Shown: piece after piece, positions 18,838 to 28,053 of the stretch
Layout: every line of letters starts with the position of its first letter
How positions within the stretch are numbered: the first letter of the stretch is position 1
Origin: Desulfonatronospira thiodismutans ASO3-1
GTDB taxonomy: Bacteria > Desulfobacterota > Desulfovibrionia > Desulfovibrionales > Desulfonatronovibrionaceae
Length of the DNA: 64,000 nt
Reading direction: 5' to 3'
NCBI RefSeq assembly: GCF_000174435.1
Contig: NZ_ACJN02000001.1
Span: 62,001-126,000, forward strand
Program-made: the position numbers and the translations under genes
Notes under the pieces: generated by a model
Seen by the model: only the letters and a program-made list of their open reading frames with translations
The model's database searches: none
What the model was told of the DNA's origin: nothing

Positions 18838-19110
18838 GTACTAAGACTCCTGAGGGGCTTTTTCCATAGATTTTCCCAAGATACACTAAAACCACACTAT
18901 ATTATCGCAGCCTGGTTGTAAACAGTTACCGTTGGCTTACTTACCTGTAAATTTTTAAAAACAATAAATATAATCAGCATGTTGCACTCAAAGGCCTGCC
19001 GCACCTGGAGCTGTTGCCTTATGCAGTTTTCCAAAGCAAACCAGCGGGGGGCATTTTTTGCCATTCAGGGGCTGCCAGGTCACAACGGCACTCAGACGGA
19101 TAATGCCTGC

Positions 19111-19788
19111 ATGAAGACTTCCAGCATAAAAAAATATGAGTCCGACAGCCAGACAGCAGGAGTGACCATGATTGAGCTGGGCATGGTTCTGGCCGTAATT
19201 GGCCTGATTCTCTTCGCTGCTATAGGGGCTTGGAGAAGTGTAGTGGAGTCCAGGCAAATCGCCAGAACCACATCGGTTATGCAGCAGGCAAAAAACTGCC
19301 TGGTGGAACGTATGGTTCACTCCCTGCAGTACCCGACGTACAGCGACCTGCAGACTGACCAGCAGGAACCAGCGCAGTGTATAAGCCATGACCCTCAAAA
19401 AGATGTGGACGATTGCCTCTGCAGGCCAGGAATAAGGGATGCCTGGGGCAACAGGCTTCGCTTCGTGGAAGGCATCACCGAAGACGGCAATTCGCTGCAG
19501 GGAGAATATGCTGTGGACATTCCCTACAGGGAGACGGAAGCAGTCGAGCCTGCTTCTGACTCTTCAGCCATTACTGAGGCCGGCGACAAGACCGGCATAG
19601 CCTTTATCCTGATCAGCCCCGGCCCGGATGGTCTTCTGGATGAGCAGGTGTGGCCTGATAATTGCTTCGACGACCAGGACAGCATCACAGGTTCCCTTGC
19701 AGACTGCACCCCGGACTTTACAAAACGAAACGACGATCAGTTTTTAATCATAACAGGCCATGAACTGCGGGCCATTCTGTCTGAGTGA
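19111..19788 (+). CDS. Type IV prepilin-like protein (minor pilin candidate)
   Basis: 225 residues from ATG 19111. The frame is open back to 18979, but the upstream part has no signal character. A 17-residue leader ends in QTAG and is followed by VTMIELGMVLAVIGLIL, the class III signal peptide (G cleavage, Glu at +5, hydrophobic helix). The globular part has paired cysteines ('CISHDPQKDVDDCLC', 'CFDDQDS...DCTPD'), so a disulfide-rich head is likely. It is divergent from mshM, with an AT-rich shared promoter region (18838-19110). It is probably a minor pilin of the MSHA-like pilus. Confidence 0.75.
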   Translation: MKTSSIKKYESDSQTAGVTMIELGMVLAVIGLILFAAIGAWRSVVESRQIARTTSVMQQAKNCLVERMVHSLQYPTYSDLQTDQQEPAQCISHDPQKDVDDCLCRPGIRDAWGNRLRFVEGITEDGNSLQGEYAVDIPYRETEAVEPASDSSAITEAGDKTGIAFILISPGPDGLLDEQVWPDNCFDDQDSITGSLADCTPDFTKRNDDQFLIITGHELRAILSE

Positions 19789-20220
19789 TATTTAAAGCGG
19801 GCCATGCCCGCAACCCAGTTATCTGTTATTTGTTAATTGTTAATAGGGTAAGGTAAGGCAGTTAATTTAGGCGCTTAGCACAAATTTCAAACAAACATGT
19901 TGGTAACTTTTTCTGACATCCTGCATAGCAGGGTTTAACTGGGCCTGCTTCCTTGTATGGGATCACGGGCACGGTGTAAACTCCCCTCCTTAGCCAAGGA
20001 GGGGCCGGGGGTGGTTATAATCAGACCCTTTCATTAACTCTCCCCGCCTTAGCAAAGGAGGGGCCGGGGGTGGTTGTATAAGATCCCTTCCTTTTTGTGT
20101 CCTTTAAGCTTGATCTACTACTTGAATTAGCGTTTCTCCAACCTCTTGTTTTTTTATAACAGGATTGAGAATTAAGGCACTAATAACAATTTACTGACAA
20201 CTATTATTTTTTAAATCTCC
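19789..20220. other. Gene-free spacer with palindromic repeats
   Basis: No supportable gene. Two direct copies of CTCC(T/G)CCTTAGC-AAGGAGGGGCCGGGGGTGGTT lie at 19981-20016 and 20040-20075, each able to form a CCTCCTTAG/CTAAGGAGG-type hairpin. A CGGGCCATGCCCGCAACCCA copy is at 19797-19817. The rest is AT-rich. Confidence 0.6.
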
Positions 20221-20898
20221 ATGATTAAACATAAATTGCCAGGCCGCAGAAACGCGCACATGAAAGTACCGGGCAGATCAAACAGATCCGGCGGCTCACT
20301 CGGCTTCACCCTGATAGAAATGTCCGTGGTGCTGGTGGTGCTGGGGCTTTTAGTAGGTGCCTTTGCCCCGCTGATTGTATCCCAGCTCAGGCAGGAAAAG
20401 GTTAGCGAAGCCAGAGAGGTTGTCCGCACGGCCAGGGACGAAGTGGTGGGCTTTGCCAGAATGAACCAGAGGCTGCCCACCCGAAGCGAGTTTTCCACCA
20501 GAATCGGCCACACCATTGACCCCTGGAATAATGAGCTTTTTTACCTGCCTGCCGCAGAAACAACAACAGAAGATGAAAACAATGAATCCAGCGCGTTATG
20601 CCAGGAGAACTCCATCCAGGGGCTAAGCCTCGCACTGCCCGGCCGGCATGACGTTGAAGGCGTCGCCTTTATAATTGGAAGCAAGGGCGCAAATCAGCAG
20701 TCCAACACCTATTTTACCAGTGACGACACAAATTTTACGCTAATCACAAGCAGAACCGACGATGGGCTGGATGACGAAGGGGTCGAGGGCAAAGTTGTTA
20801 TCAAGAGACATGGCGAGGAAGACCAGACAGGCGATAAATATGACGACCTTGTCGAGTTTGTGACCCTGTACTATTTAAACAACCGAGCATGTCCATGA
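20221..20898 (+). CDS. Type IV prepilin-like protein
   Basis: 225 residues from ATG 20221; ATG 20260 gives a shorter leader ending RSGGSLG and may be the real start, as neither has a clear ribosome site. The cleavage motif is G-FTLIEMSVVLVVLGLLVG. The globular domain is acidic and contains 'DPWNNELFYLPA' and a late 'VEFVTLYYLNNRACP'. No close family was recognised. It lies with two other prepilins downstream of the msh operon and is probably a minor subunit. Confidence 0.75.
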   Translation: MIKHKLPGRRNAHMKVPGRSNRSGGSLGFTLIEMSVVLVVLGLLVGAFAPLIVSQLRQEKVSEAREVVRTARDEVVGFARMNQRLPTRSEFSTRIGHTIDPWNNELFYLPAAETTTEDENNESSALCQENSIQGLSLALPGRHDVEGVAFIIGSKGANQQSNTYFTSDDTNFTLITSRTDDGLDDEGVEGKVVIKRHGEEDQTGDKYDDLVEFVTLYYLNNRACP

Positions 20899-21517
20899 TA
20901 CAGTTGCCGGTTGAATGAAAACCATATTTGCCCAATGCACTCTGCATTCACTACAACTACAAAGCTAAGTCTTTTGCTATGCCGGGGAGAGTAGTAAAAG
21001 CTATGCTGTATTATTTGAAAAAAAAAGAATCTTTTTTCGTACAAGGGCACGGTGCTGAATCCGTGACCAAAGTTTAAGAAAGGAGCTTCTTATGAAAAAA
21101 AGTCTAGGGCATAGCGTGTGGGAATGCAAATACCACATAGTTTTTGTTCCCATAAGGCGGCGCAAGGTAATATATGGCCATCTAAAAACAGATATCGGAC
21201 AGATAATCCGAAGGCTGTGTGAGTATAAAGATATTGAAATTATTAAGGGTACGGCCTGTGCGTAACCTTTCAGGTGGTGCCGCAATCGGCTTGGGGACTG
21301 TCCCCAAGCCCTATTAGATGCGTCTGCAAAAAGTCTCTTTTGCAGACGCAGTTGACAGTTGACAGATGATAGTTGACAAAAAAAAATCAAAGAGTTATAA
21401 AAATACGTTTTAGGACCAAAATCAACTTTTCGACTTTTTGCAGGTGTGTCCTATTATACTTTAAATAAAATAATGTAGAGCAAAGATATGGCTATTTACG
21501 CATATCTTGACTAGCCA
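20899..21517. other. Spacer with IS200 remnant and repeats
   Basis: Contains the IS200/IS605 tnpA fragment (listed separately), a partial MITE end (21261-21307), a strong hairpin (21309-21341: GCGTCTGCAAAAAG / CTTTTGCAGACGC), GTTGACAG repeats, and the inverted copy of the 15218 repeat at about 21427-21446. No intact gene. Confidence 0.55.
21092..21265 (+). pseudogene. tnpA: IS200/IS605 tyrosine transposase (TnpA), N-terminal fragment
   Basis: 57 residues: 'SVWECKYHIVFVPIRRRKVIYGHLK' is the conserved N-terminus of IS200 TnpA (Y1 transposase). The HUH motif and catalytic tyrosine are missing. The frame stops where a partial MITE-like repeat begins (21261, GTAACCTTTCAGGTGGTGCCG). A ribosome site (AAAGGAG) and an upstream hairpin (GGCACGG/CCGTGACC, about 21050-21072) remain, as in IS200 left ends. 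It is a truncated remnant. Confidence 0.8.
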
Positions 21518-22096
21518 TTAATCTAATCTTACCCACACATCAACCAAATCTCCTGCAGCGCTGTTATAATCATCAATAGCATTGGCTTGACCAGGATCTG
21601 TAGTTTGAACCCTACCTGAATTTGATTCTCCGTCGTCAATGGCATTATCTAAAGTTTCTGCCCACTCAACAGGAATATTTTCGTATGTGAAGACATTTAT
21701 ATCTAGATCAAACGGATTGGTGGATGCTGTGGTAGCTCCGTCAGAAAATGCTAAAACCACATCACCACCAAATGGATGTCTGTTTGCTTGTTGTTCCGAA
21801 GTCACCAGATCTTCTTCATTTAAAACTTCATACCAAAAATTTGTACCATTATCAATTTCACCATCTGGATCGCCAGGTGTATTTGGATCTCCGTCTCCAG
21901 GCAAAGAACCTATTTTATTTTCATAAAGGGCAACTGCTACTCTCATTTCCTGTACATGACGTTCAAGCCTAAAAGACTTTGCAGTATCCCATACACCTTG
22001 TGCAGATAAAGTAGCAATGACAATCAAACTTGCAACTATTAACACCATAGCCACTTCCAGCAACGTAAAACCTTGTTCGTTCTTCTTTTTCAACAT
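21518..22096 (-). CDS. Type IV prepilin-like protein (putative pilin)
   Basis: 192 residues, ATG with GGAGG 6-7 nt upstream. Short leader MLKKKNEQG, then FTLLEVAMVLIVASLIVIATL, a canonical prepilin with Glu at +5. The body has 'YENKIGSLPGDGDPNTPGDPDGEIDNG', a loop common in pilins of deltaproteobacteria. It is transcribed opposite to the other two prepilins and could be the major subunit, since it has the best ribosome site. This role is inferred. Confidence 0.8.
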   Translation of the reverse strand: MLKKKNEQGFTLLEVAMVLIVASLIVIATLSAQGVWDTAKSFRLERHVQEMRVAVALYENKIGSLPGDGDPNTPGDPDGEIDNGTNFWYEVLNEEDLVTSEQQANRHPFGGDVVLAFSDGATTASTNPFDLDINVFTYENIPVEWAETLDNAIDDGESNSGRVQTTDPGQANAIDDYNSAAGDLVDVWVRLD

Positions 22097-23059
22097 ACCT
22101 GCCTCCTTTTATCGCATCCTCACATTAAAAAAGTTGTGTGTCGCCCTGGGAGATAGCGAATAATCTGAGCAATTTTTAAAAATTGCTGGCAGATCCTCAA
22201 TTAAAGCGACAAGCCTGGTTACCAAAGATACTTGCAAAGTGCCGGTTTCAAAATCTATAAGTAATAAAACAATAAGAAATGCTTTTTTGTCGCTTGTTCC
22301 CCAATTTTCTTCAGATAGAGGAGGCAATCAATGGGGGGGGGGTATATCTCACTGCCTATTATTCAGGCTTAATGATAACGCATGAAGTAGGCTGAAAAAC
22401 AGTGGGGATTCGAGGCAGGAAAACTAAAGAGGATGAATTCACCTCAATGTCCGGAAACCCCGCTGCCATACTCCCAAAAAAAAATCCAGGCCGGTGGCTT
22501 TGCGTCACACCTTTTCAGGCTGTGTTGCCTTTGTCAGACATTCAATTCTTTATTAACTTCACCTTACTCCCCATAAAATTGCCCGTCAAGCATTAATGCT
22601 TGGAAATTACAAAAAAAATTCGCTAAAAAATCATGATAAAAATACAAAAGTTGTTGTTTACTAAATTTGTTGCAACAAGCAACCAATGATGTTGCCAAAA
22701 CACATAGAGTAAAGGGTCGAGCAAATACTGCATTCCTTTTGGGTAGTTAAAAAACATATCGACCAATGGCAAAACAACTTTAGTGGACTGAGCTTCTTTC
22801 CTGCTTTTTTTGCAATTTGGCCCTGAAGCATGTGATCGCAAAAGTTATTCCTATACATTCAGGAGATGCTGGTAATCACCACCGAGAGTAAACTTCAGGC
22901 TTGCTCCTCAACCGTGAGCGGCAGAGCCGCCCGCCTGTCACGCCCCTGGCGTGATGAAACAGACTTTTGTCTCCGCGTAGCGGGTTTCACCGGGGTGTGC
23001 AAAGAAGTTGCCAGCCTGTCACGCCTATGGCGTGATTGAATAGCTCAACGAGCTAGCCC

Positions 23060-23285
23060 GCAGGGCATTCAACTGGGGTGCAAAAAAAATCTTCTCCGGC
23101 ACGGGGAATCCTGCAGGCATACCCGACTAAAATGCGCTTTGCTGTCCTGCGGAATTTCATCGTGCAGGCAGGCACTCCGCATACACGGTTTTGAAGAATA
23201 AGGACATTCAGCAAGGCATTACCCCCTGGCAGACAGGAAACTTTGCATAGTTCCTGCTTTCCCTGAAGGGTTACCCTCAACATCA
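23060..23285. repeat. Long dispersed repeat, copy 1 (inverted relative to 25640-25830)
   Basis: Reverse complement shares with 25640-25830: GTAACCCTTCAGGG, CCTGTCTGCCAGG-GGGTAATGCC, ATTCTTCAAAACCGTGTRTGCGGAG, CCCGTGCC and AAGATTTTTTT. The two copies bracket the 578-aa gene at 23540-25276. Confidence 0.65.
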
Positions 23286-23302
23286 CGATTGCCCAGCACA
23301 TG

Positions 23303-23500
23303 CCTGGCCTGAAATGGGGAAAAACAAGGCTGAATTTCCCATAACAAGCCAGGCATGAAATGGGGAAAAACAAGGCTGAATTTCCCATAACAAGCCAGGC
23401 ATGAAATGGGGAAAAGTCGTCTTTATTGCCCAACTTATACCAGACTTGAAATGGGCAATTGGAGGGCGTAATTGCTCAATTCAGGCCAGGCATGAAATGG
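23303..23500. repeat. 46-bp tandem repeats with hairpin potential
   Basis: Unit starts at 23303, 23349, 23395, 23440 and 23486 (partial). Units 1 and 2 are nearly identical; 3 and 4 keep the leading CCAGGCATGAAATGGG-like half but differ in the rest. Each can still pair an ATGGG/TGGGCAATT arm with a later CCCAT/AATTGCTCA arm. Not CRISPR: the 'spacer' halves are repeat-derived and there are no cas genes. Confidence 0.75.
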
Positions 23501-23539
23501 AAGGTTTTTATGCAGTTTCGTCCTTGAACCCGGGCCGGG

Positions 23540-25276
23540 TCATAGCTTTATCTTCTGGTTATTCAAAATTTCAGATTCCATCAGCATCCCTTTGACTTCA
23601 GCCCGAAAAGCCGAAAACCGGCTGAACAGCTCATGATAATACTTTTTCAGTATGGATGAAGCTTTCTTTTTATCACCACGGGCTGCATAGGTTTCAGCCA
23701 GGGCAACAAGTACACTGGCTGCCCTGTTATAGGCCTTGCGGTGTTTATTGCTGACTATGTGATCGATTCTTTTTTCTCCAATCTCAGTGGCCCAGTTGAA
23801 ATACTTTTCCAGTTCGCTGCCTGATATTCGGGGCATAGCTATTGCCAGACCTTTTTTGATTTGACTGGAACACTCCTGTTCGACTTCTTCCATAGCAACC
23901 GTAAAATGATGGTAAGACGATTGCAGTGAAATCTCACCTGCATAAGAGTCCAGAATAGAAATTGTTACCGAACAGTCCTCATTCAGCCCCCCGGCCATAT
24001 TTAAAATACTGCTGAACAGCAGTCCGCCCGGACTCGCATACGACCAGCCAACAGGTGTCACATCCCCGGAATATGCAAAGGCGTCCTCAATCCTTCCCGC
24101 CATAAGCAGGACCGCTACCAGCATATCTTGTTCAAACAGCTTAAACTCTTCAGTATTCAGGTATTCTACAGCCCCGTCCAACTCCTTTTCCCGGAGGTTA
24201 TTTTTCTCTGCTTCTTCAATCAACAGCATCAGGGACGTGATGTCCGCGCTGGAAAAAAAGGCTTCTCTTTTTCCCTCCAGGACCAGCTCGTCATTTTCAA
24301 GCTGTTTTCCGGCCAGAACAAGGTACTCGGAGGCTTCATCCCGTTGCCTGCCTGGGCTGAGCCTACTCAGTGCCTCCCTGGACACATCTGCTGTCTCCTT
24401 CCACGATCCTTTCTCTGCAAGCTGCTCAAGCCAGAATATATAACCCTGAGGCTGCTTGTCGCCCCAGTTTCTGGCCAGTTCACTGATCTTATTTAAATCA
24501 TTTCTAAGGCCCACAGCCTCAAGCAAAAGGCCGGCACTTCGCTTTCCTGGAACTTCTTCCTGAGAAAGGGCACTTTCCCATTGCAAAAGAAAACCCTCAA
24601 AATCCGGCAAGGGATCCACCATGGACTCCACAACATCCTGAAGCATAGGATAAGCATCAGGTGGCGAAAACCCTCCGGAATCGGCAATATCTGGAACCAT
24701 AACCTCCCAGAAGGCCTCGATCCTCTGCTGGCCAGAAGTAAGCTCATAAACACAGCGACTATGGCGCGCCCTGGCCTCAACCATATCTATCTCCTGGATA
24801 TAGTGCTCAATGTCAGCCTCATGGATGAGGTCAAAGACGGCTTTGTAAACTTGCCGGGCAGGCTCCAGTTCGCCATTTAAAAAATACCGCCCCGCTTCAT
24901 CTACAAAGGAGCCAAGCTCCTCCAACTGCTCCTCACTGACGTATTCGGGTTCGTAATCATAGATATCATGCCCTTCAAAATCCTCCAGTTCCTCATATTC
25001 TCCGTTCTCTATCGTCTCGATCCTTTCCAGGATGCTTTCTTTCAAAGCCTCGATACCGTCCAGGATATCCTCTGCTGATGCACCCTCCACGGGCTCCGGA
25101 GCATCCAGCCCCCGGGGCAGATAACTGGACAGTCTTGAAATAAAGGAGGCACGCTCATGAACACGAGCCTCCCTGGCTATGGACAATATAACCCCCTGCA
25201 ACTCCTCCTTGCTCAGAGGCTCACAAATGTCTTCAATTTTCTTCAGGTAAGGGCCAAGAGCCATTTTTTCAGACAT
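23540..25276 (-). CDS. Large protein of unknown function with TPR-like C-terminus
   Basis: 578 residues from ATG 25276 (weak AGAAG ribosome site; the TTG at 25303 is less likely). I do not recognise a named family. The sequence is acidic and helical throughout, with 'YVSEEQLEELGSFVDEAGRYFLNGELEPARQVYKAVFDLI' (about 120-160) like a TPR pair and a C-terminal stretch 'RKAYNRAASVLVALAETYAARGDKKKASSILKKYYHELF' resembling the tail of SWIM-zinc-finger-associated repeat proteins. No signal peptide or membrane helix is seen, so it is probably cytoplasmic. It stands alone between inverted copies of a dispersed repeat, which hints at mobility. Confidence 0.7.
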   Translation of the reverse strand: MSEKMALGPYLKKIEDICEPLSKEELQGVILSIAREARVHERASFISRLSSYLPRGLDAPEPVEGASAEDILDGIEALKESILERIETIENGEYEELEDFEGHDIYDYEPEYVSEEQLEELGSFVDEAGRYFLNGELEPARQVYKAVFDLIHEADIEHYIQEIDMVEARARHSRCVYELTSGQQRIEAFWEVMVPDIADSGGFSPPDAYPMLQDVVESMVDPLPDFEGFLLQWESALSQEEVPGKRSAGLLLEAVGLRNDLNKISELARNWGDKQPQGYIFWLEQLAEKGSWKETADVSREALSRLSPGRQRDEASEYLVLAGKQLENDELVLEGKREAFFSSADITSLMLLIEEAEKNNLREKELDGAVEYLNTEEFKLFEQDMLVAVLLMAGRIEDAFAYSGDVTPVGWSYASPGGLLFSSILNMAGGLNEDCSVTISILDSYAGEISLQSSYHHFTVAMEEVEQECSSQIKKGLAIAMPRISGSELEKYFNWATEIGEKRIDHIVSNKHRKAYNRAASVLVALAETYAARGDKKKASSILKKYYHELFSRFSAFRAEVKGMLMESEILNNQKIKL

Positions 25277-25917
25277 AATTTTACTTCTTTTGGTTGTTTT
25301 CAACCCGATGGGTATAAGCAGGCTGTTCTTCTCTTACGGACTGATCTGAAAACACTTGATCATCCTTTTCCTCGACACATCGTTTTTTTGCGGAGCTCAA
25401 TTTTACCTGAGCACACAAGAAATTACTTGCTTCTGGATACACTCTCATTTCTGCTCATTTTTGTCTATCAGAATCACTAGCTCTAAGGGCATGGCAACTG
25501 CAGCTTCCTGGGTATGCATATAAATATCTCTTATGGTGTGACACAAATGCTTATCAGGCAGGAGGGTGCAGGCAGGTCAGAAAAAGACGCTGGTTATCCG
25601 GCCCGGAGCAATGTACCCCGAGCCGGGCGCTTTGGTGGAGGGCTTAGCCCGAAAAATCGTAACCCTTCAGGGGGGAAATATGCCAATTTGCCTGTCTGCC
25701 AGGCGGGTAATGCCCTGTGGGGATCTATATTCTTCAAAACCGTGTGTGCGGAGCACCCGTGTGAAGCCTGAAGGCTTCCCGTGCCTAAAAAGATTTTTTT
25801 GGCACGGGCAACTTCGTTGCACACGGGCGGCTCTGCCGCTCACGGCTGGGGAGTACGCCTCAAGTCTATTCCCGGTGGCGATTGCTGGCACCCCCTGAAT
25901 GCTTGCGAAACATCAGT
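25277..25917. other. Gene-free region with inverted copy of the long repeat
   Basis: No gene can be supported. 25640-25830 is the second copy of the repeat at 23060-23285. 25822-25848 (GGGCGGCTCTGCCGCTCACGG) is complementary to 22908-22930. The promoter of the 578-aa gene should lie at 25280-25400. Confidence 0.55.
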
Positions 25918-26694
25918 CTATTTTGCCTTGTTGATAATCTCCTGGGCCACTTTTTTGCCGGATCTGAGCATGCCTCCAAATACTGGCCCCATCCTGAAGG
26001 AGCCGAAAGTGGCATTGGCGGACATGCCGCATACATAGACCCCGGGAAAGGCCTCTGTGGTGTTTTCTATTGTATGCTCCTCTGCCTTTTCCGCCCACAT
26101 GGACTTCTCACCTTCCAGCCTGCCTGAAGGCGTATTGAGCCGGGTGTCCATCTTGCTCTCAATGACCTGCATTATCTCCACCGGGTGCCCTGTAGCCTCC
26201 ACCACGTAATCTGCACGCACGGTCAAAGGATCCACATGCAGCCCGGCGCTCTCCACTGCGGACCAGTTGATGACCAGCCCGGTGATACGGTTTTCCCGGA
26301 TCATGACGTCTTCTATGCATACCAGGTTGAAAAACCTTGCCCCGGCCTTGGCTGCCTTGGAACCCAGGGTACACACTGCTTCCACCGAGTCCGCAGTATA
26401 ATAACCCGGAGTGTACTCCACTGACTTGATGTCCAGCTCATCCAGGATCTCCCTGGCCTCTTCCTGGACCACCACCTCGTTGAACATCATGCCCCCGCCC
26501 CACATGCCGCCGCCGGGGGCCAGGTTGCGCTCGAACACGGCCGTCTTTTTCCCGGCGCTGGCCAGGTAGTAGGCGGCCACCATCCCGGAAGGACCTGCCC
26601 CGCATATGGCCACGTCTAATTCCAGGGAATCCATCAGCTTCTTGGTATAGGTTTCGATAATCGCCCGCGAAATAATGATCTCATCCAGTGCCAT
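25918..26694 (-). CDS. thi4: Thiamine thiazole synthase, Thi4 family
   Basis: 258 residues from ATG 26694 with AGGAGG upstream; the longer frame only reads through the riboswitch leader. NAD/FAD-binding motif GAGPSG (32-37) in '[19 protein letters not shown]', '[17 protein letters not shown]', '[11 protein letters not shown]', and the C-terminal '[34 protein letters not shown]'. Thi4 makes the thiazole half of thiamine from NAD, glycine and sulfur. The segment that carries the sacrificial cysteine in yeast Thi4 has none here, so it is probably the sulfide-using catalytic form, fitting a sulfide-producing organism. It is controlled by a TPP riboswitch (26881-26960) and a terminator. Confidence 0.93.
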   Translation of the reverse strand: MALDEIIISRAIIETYTKKLMDSLELDVAICGAGPSGMVAAYYLASAGKKTAVFERNLAPGGGMWGGGMMFNEVVVQEEAREILDELDIKSVEYTPGYYTADSVEAVCTLGSKAAKAGARFFNLVCIEDVMIRENRITGLVINWSAVESAGLHVDPLTVRADYVVEATGHPVEIMQVIESKMDTRLNTPSGRLEGEKSMWAEKAEEHTIENTTEAFPGVYVCGMSANATFGSFRMGPVFGGMLRSGKKVAQEIINKAK

Positions 26695-26798
26695 TTTCAA
26701 GCCTCCTGTTAGATTGTGCTGTATCTGTCCAGGCCCTGCATTCCGGCAGTGCAGTACTCTTCCTGGCCGGGACTTAACAGATACATTCTGTTGAGCAA

Positions 26799-26830
26799 AA
26801 AAAAGGGCTGTTTCCAGAAGAAACAGCCCT
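26799..26830 (-). terminator. Terminator of the thi4 TPP riboswitch
   Basis: On the minus strand AGGGCTGTTTC-TTCT-GGAAACAGCCCT is followed by eight T. It lies between the TPP aptamer and the thi4 ribosome site, so it is the likely transcriptional expression platform (premature termination when TPP is bound). Confidence 0.85.
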
Positions 26831-26880
26831 GATAAACTTGTCCTTTGCCCTTGAGTGCATGTCAAGTTATGCCAAAGCCG

Positions 26881-26960
26881 CTTCCCTACGCCGGTATTAT
26901 CCGGATCAGGTGCGAGGGGTCTTTCGGGAAAATCCGAAATCTCAGGCACAGGCCTCCCCC
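26881..26960 (-). promoter_or_regulatory. TPP riboswitch upstream of thi4
   Basis: Reverse complement shows the THI-box core: GCCTGTGCCTGAGA (about 26939-26952), then ACCTGATCCGGATAATACCGG and CGTAGGGAAG. The two conserved TPP-binding halves are spaced normally. Confidence 0.95.
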
Positions 26961-27097
26961 AGCGACACACAGCTCCCTGATTGCGGAGCATGCATTTAAA
27001 GAACGTTAAATCTCGTATCTTAAAGGATTAGAAAACACAAGCAAAAACTTTTATCATCAAGCAGCCGCCTTGACAGAATCAAAGCCGCGGCTTTTAT

Positions 27098-27715
27098 CTA
27101 CTCCATGTTGGATGCAGCAAAATCCCAGTTTGCCAGCTTGTCCAGCACCGCCTGGACGTAATCCGGACGACGGTTCTGGTAATCCAGGTAATAGGCGTGC
27201 TCCCAGACATCAATGGTCAGCAGGGGCTTCATATTGTGCACAAGAGGCATATCCGCGTTCAGGGTCTTGGTCACCTTGAGCCTGCCGCCTTCCAGCACCA
27301 GCCAGGCCCATCCGCTGCCGAACTGGGTCACCGCGGCGCTGTGCAGCTCCTTCTTGCAGTCATCCACAGAACCGAAAGCCTCCTCCATCTTCTGCTTGAG
27401 AGCTGCCGGAGGCTCTTTGCCACCCTGCGGACTCAGGCTGTTCCAGTAGAAAGTATGGTTCCACACCTGGGCCGCATTATTGAATATGCCCACCTTGTCC
27501 GCTTTGTTGTGCGTCGCCTGAACTATCTCCTCCAGAGATTTTCCCTCCAGGTCGGTTCCGGATATAAACTTGTTCAGGTTGGTTACATAGGTTTGATGGT
27601 GCTTGCCGTAATGAAATTCCAGTGTTCTGGCTGAAATCACCGGTTCCAGGGCATCCTGGGCAAAAGGCAGCGGCGGCAGTACATGCTCTGCCTTGCCTGC
27701 ATTATCCTGACTCAT
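27098..27715 (-). CDS. sodB: Iron superoxide dismutase
   Basis: 205 residues from ATG 27715 (GGGAGG, 6-nt gap). Conserved metal ligands lie in '[11 protein letters not shown]' (His), '[11 protein letters not shown]' (His) and '[12 protein letters not shown]' (Asp and His). 'NNAAQVWNH' and '[13 protein letters not shown]' match the Fe-type rather than the Mn-type. It converts superoxide to oxygen and peroxide in the cytoplasm, an expected oxygen-defence enzyme of a sulfate reducer that meets air. It stands alone between thi4 and a chemoreceptor. Confidence 0.93.
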   Translation of the reverse strand: MSQDNAGKAEHVLPPLPFAQDALEPVISARTLEFHYGKHHQTYVTNLNKFISGTDLEGKSLEEIVQATHNKADKVGIFNNAAQVWNHTFYWNSLSPQGGKEPPAALKQKMEEAFGSVDDCKKELHSAAVTQFGSGWAWLVLEGGRLKVTKTLNADMPLVHNMKPLLTIDVWEHAYYLDYQNRRPDYVQAVLDKLANWDFAASNME

Positions 27716-28053
27716 AAAAAACCTCCCTCTTTGCTTTGCTGTAAAAAACCATGCATCATGCATGGAGTATCCAGTATGTTGACGTGCTGATATTTATATC
27801 TCCAGGCCTGTCTGTCAAGGAGGAAGAGTTTCAAAGATGAAACGCAGCTTTTTCTCACCTTATGCTCCCAAAAGTTGGCACCTGCCTATTCAGGTAAGCG
27901 GAAAAGCCTCAGGCATTGGCAAGGCATAAAAATTAAATGTAATAATTTCAAGCAGTTAAATTAAATAAAAATCGTCCTGCAAAAAATACAGGTGGTCCAT
28001 ATATTGCATGCGCAACAGACTTGAAGTTTTTTACTCAGGAGGAGCTTACAACC
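27716..28053. other. Divergent spacer sodB / chemoreceptor
   Basis: No gene. AT-rich around 27925-27975; should hold the promoters of both flanking genes. No clear operator is seen. Confidence 0.5.

Larger units (their letters stand above)
22097..23539. other. 1.4-kb gene-free, repeat-rich region
   Basis: Small open frames here have no family cues. Contents: a GTGAAAC/GTTTCAC-type palindrome (22965-22998), CACGCC...GGCGTG palindromes (22936-22953 and 23018-23033), a repeat of about 200 bp (23060-23285) whose diverged inverted copy lies at 25640-25830, and 46-bp tandem repeats (23303-23500). AT-rich DNA at 22540-22700 shows nothing I can name. Confidence 0.55.

Noticed and set aside
22623-22858. 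72-aa minus-strand frame with hydrophobic stretch
   Set aside because: No ribosome site or family; AT-rich spacer composition.
23303-23500. CRISPR-like array
   Set aside because: Period is regular, but the 'spacers' are repeat-derived, two units are identical in full and no cas genes are present.
26695-26991. 99-residue N-terminal extension of Thi4
   Set aside because: Would be translated from the TPP riboswitch and terminator; the ATG at 26694 has AGGAGG.
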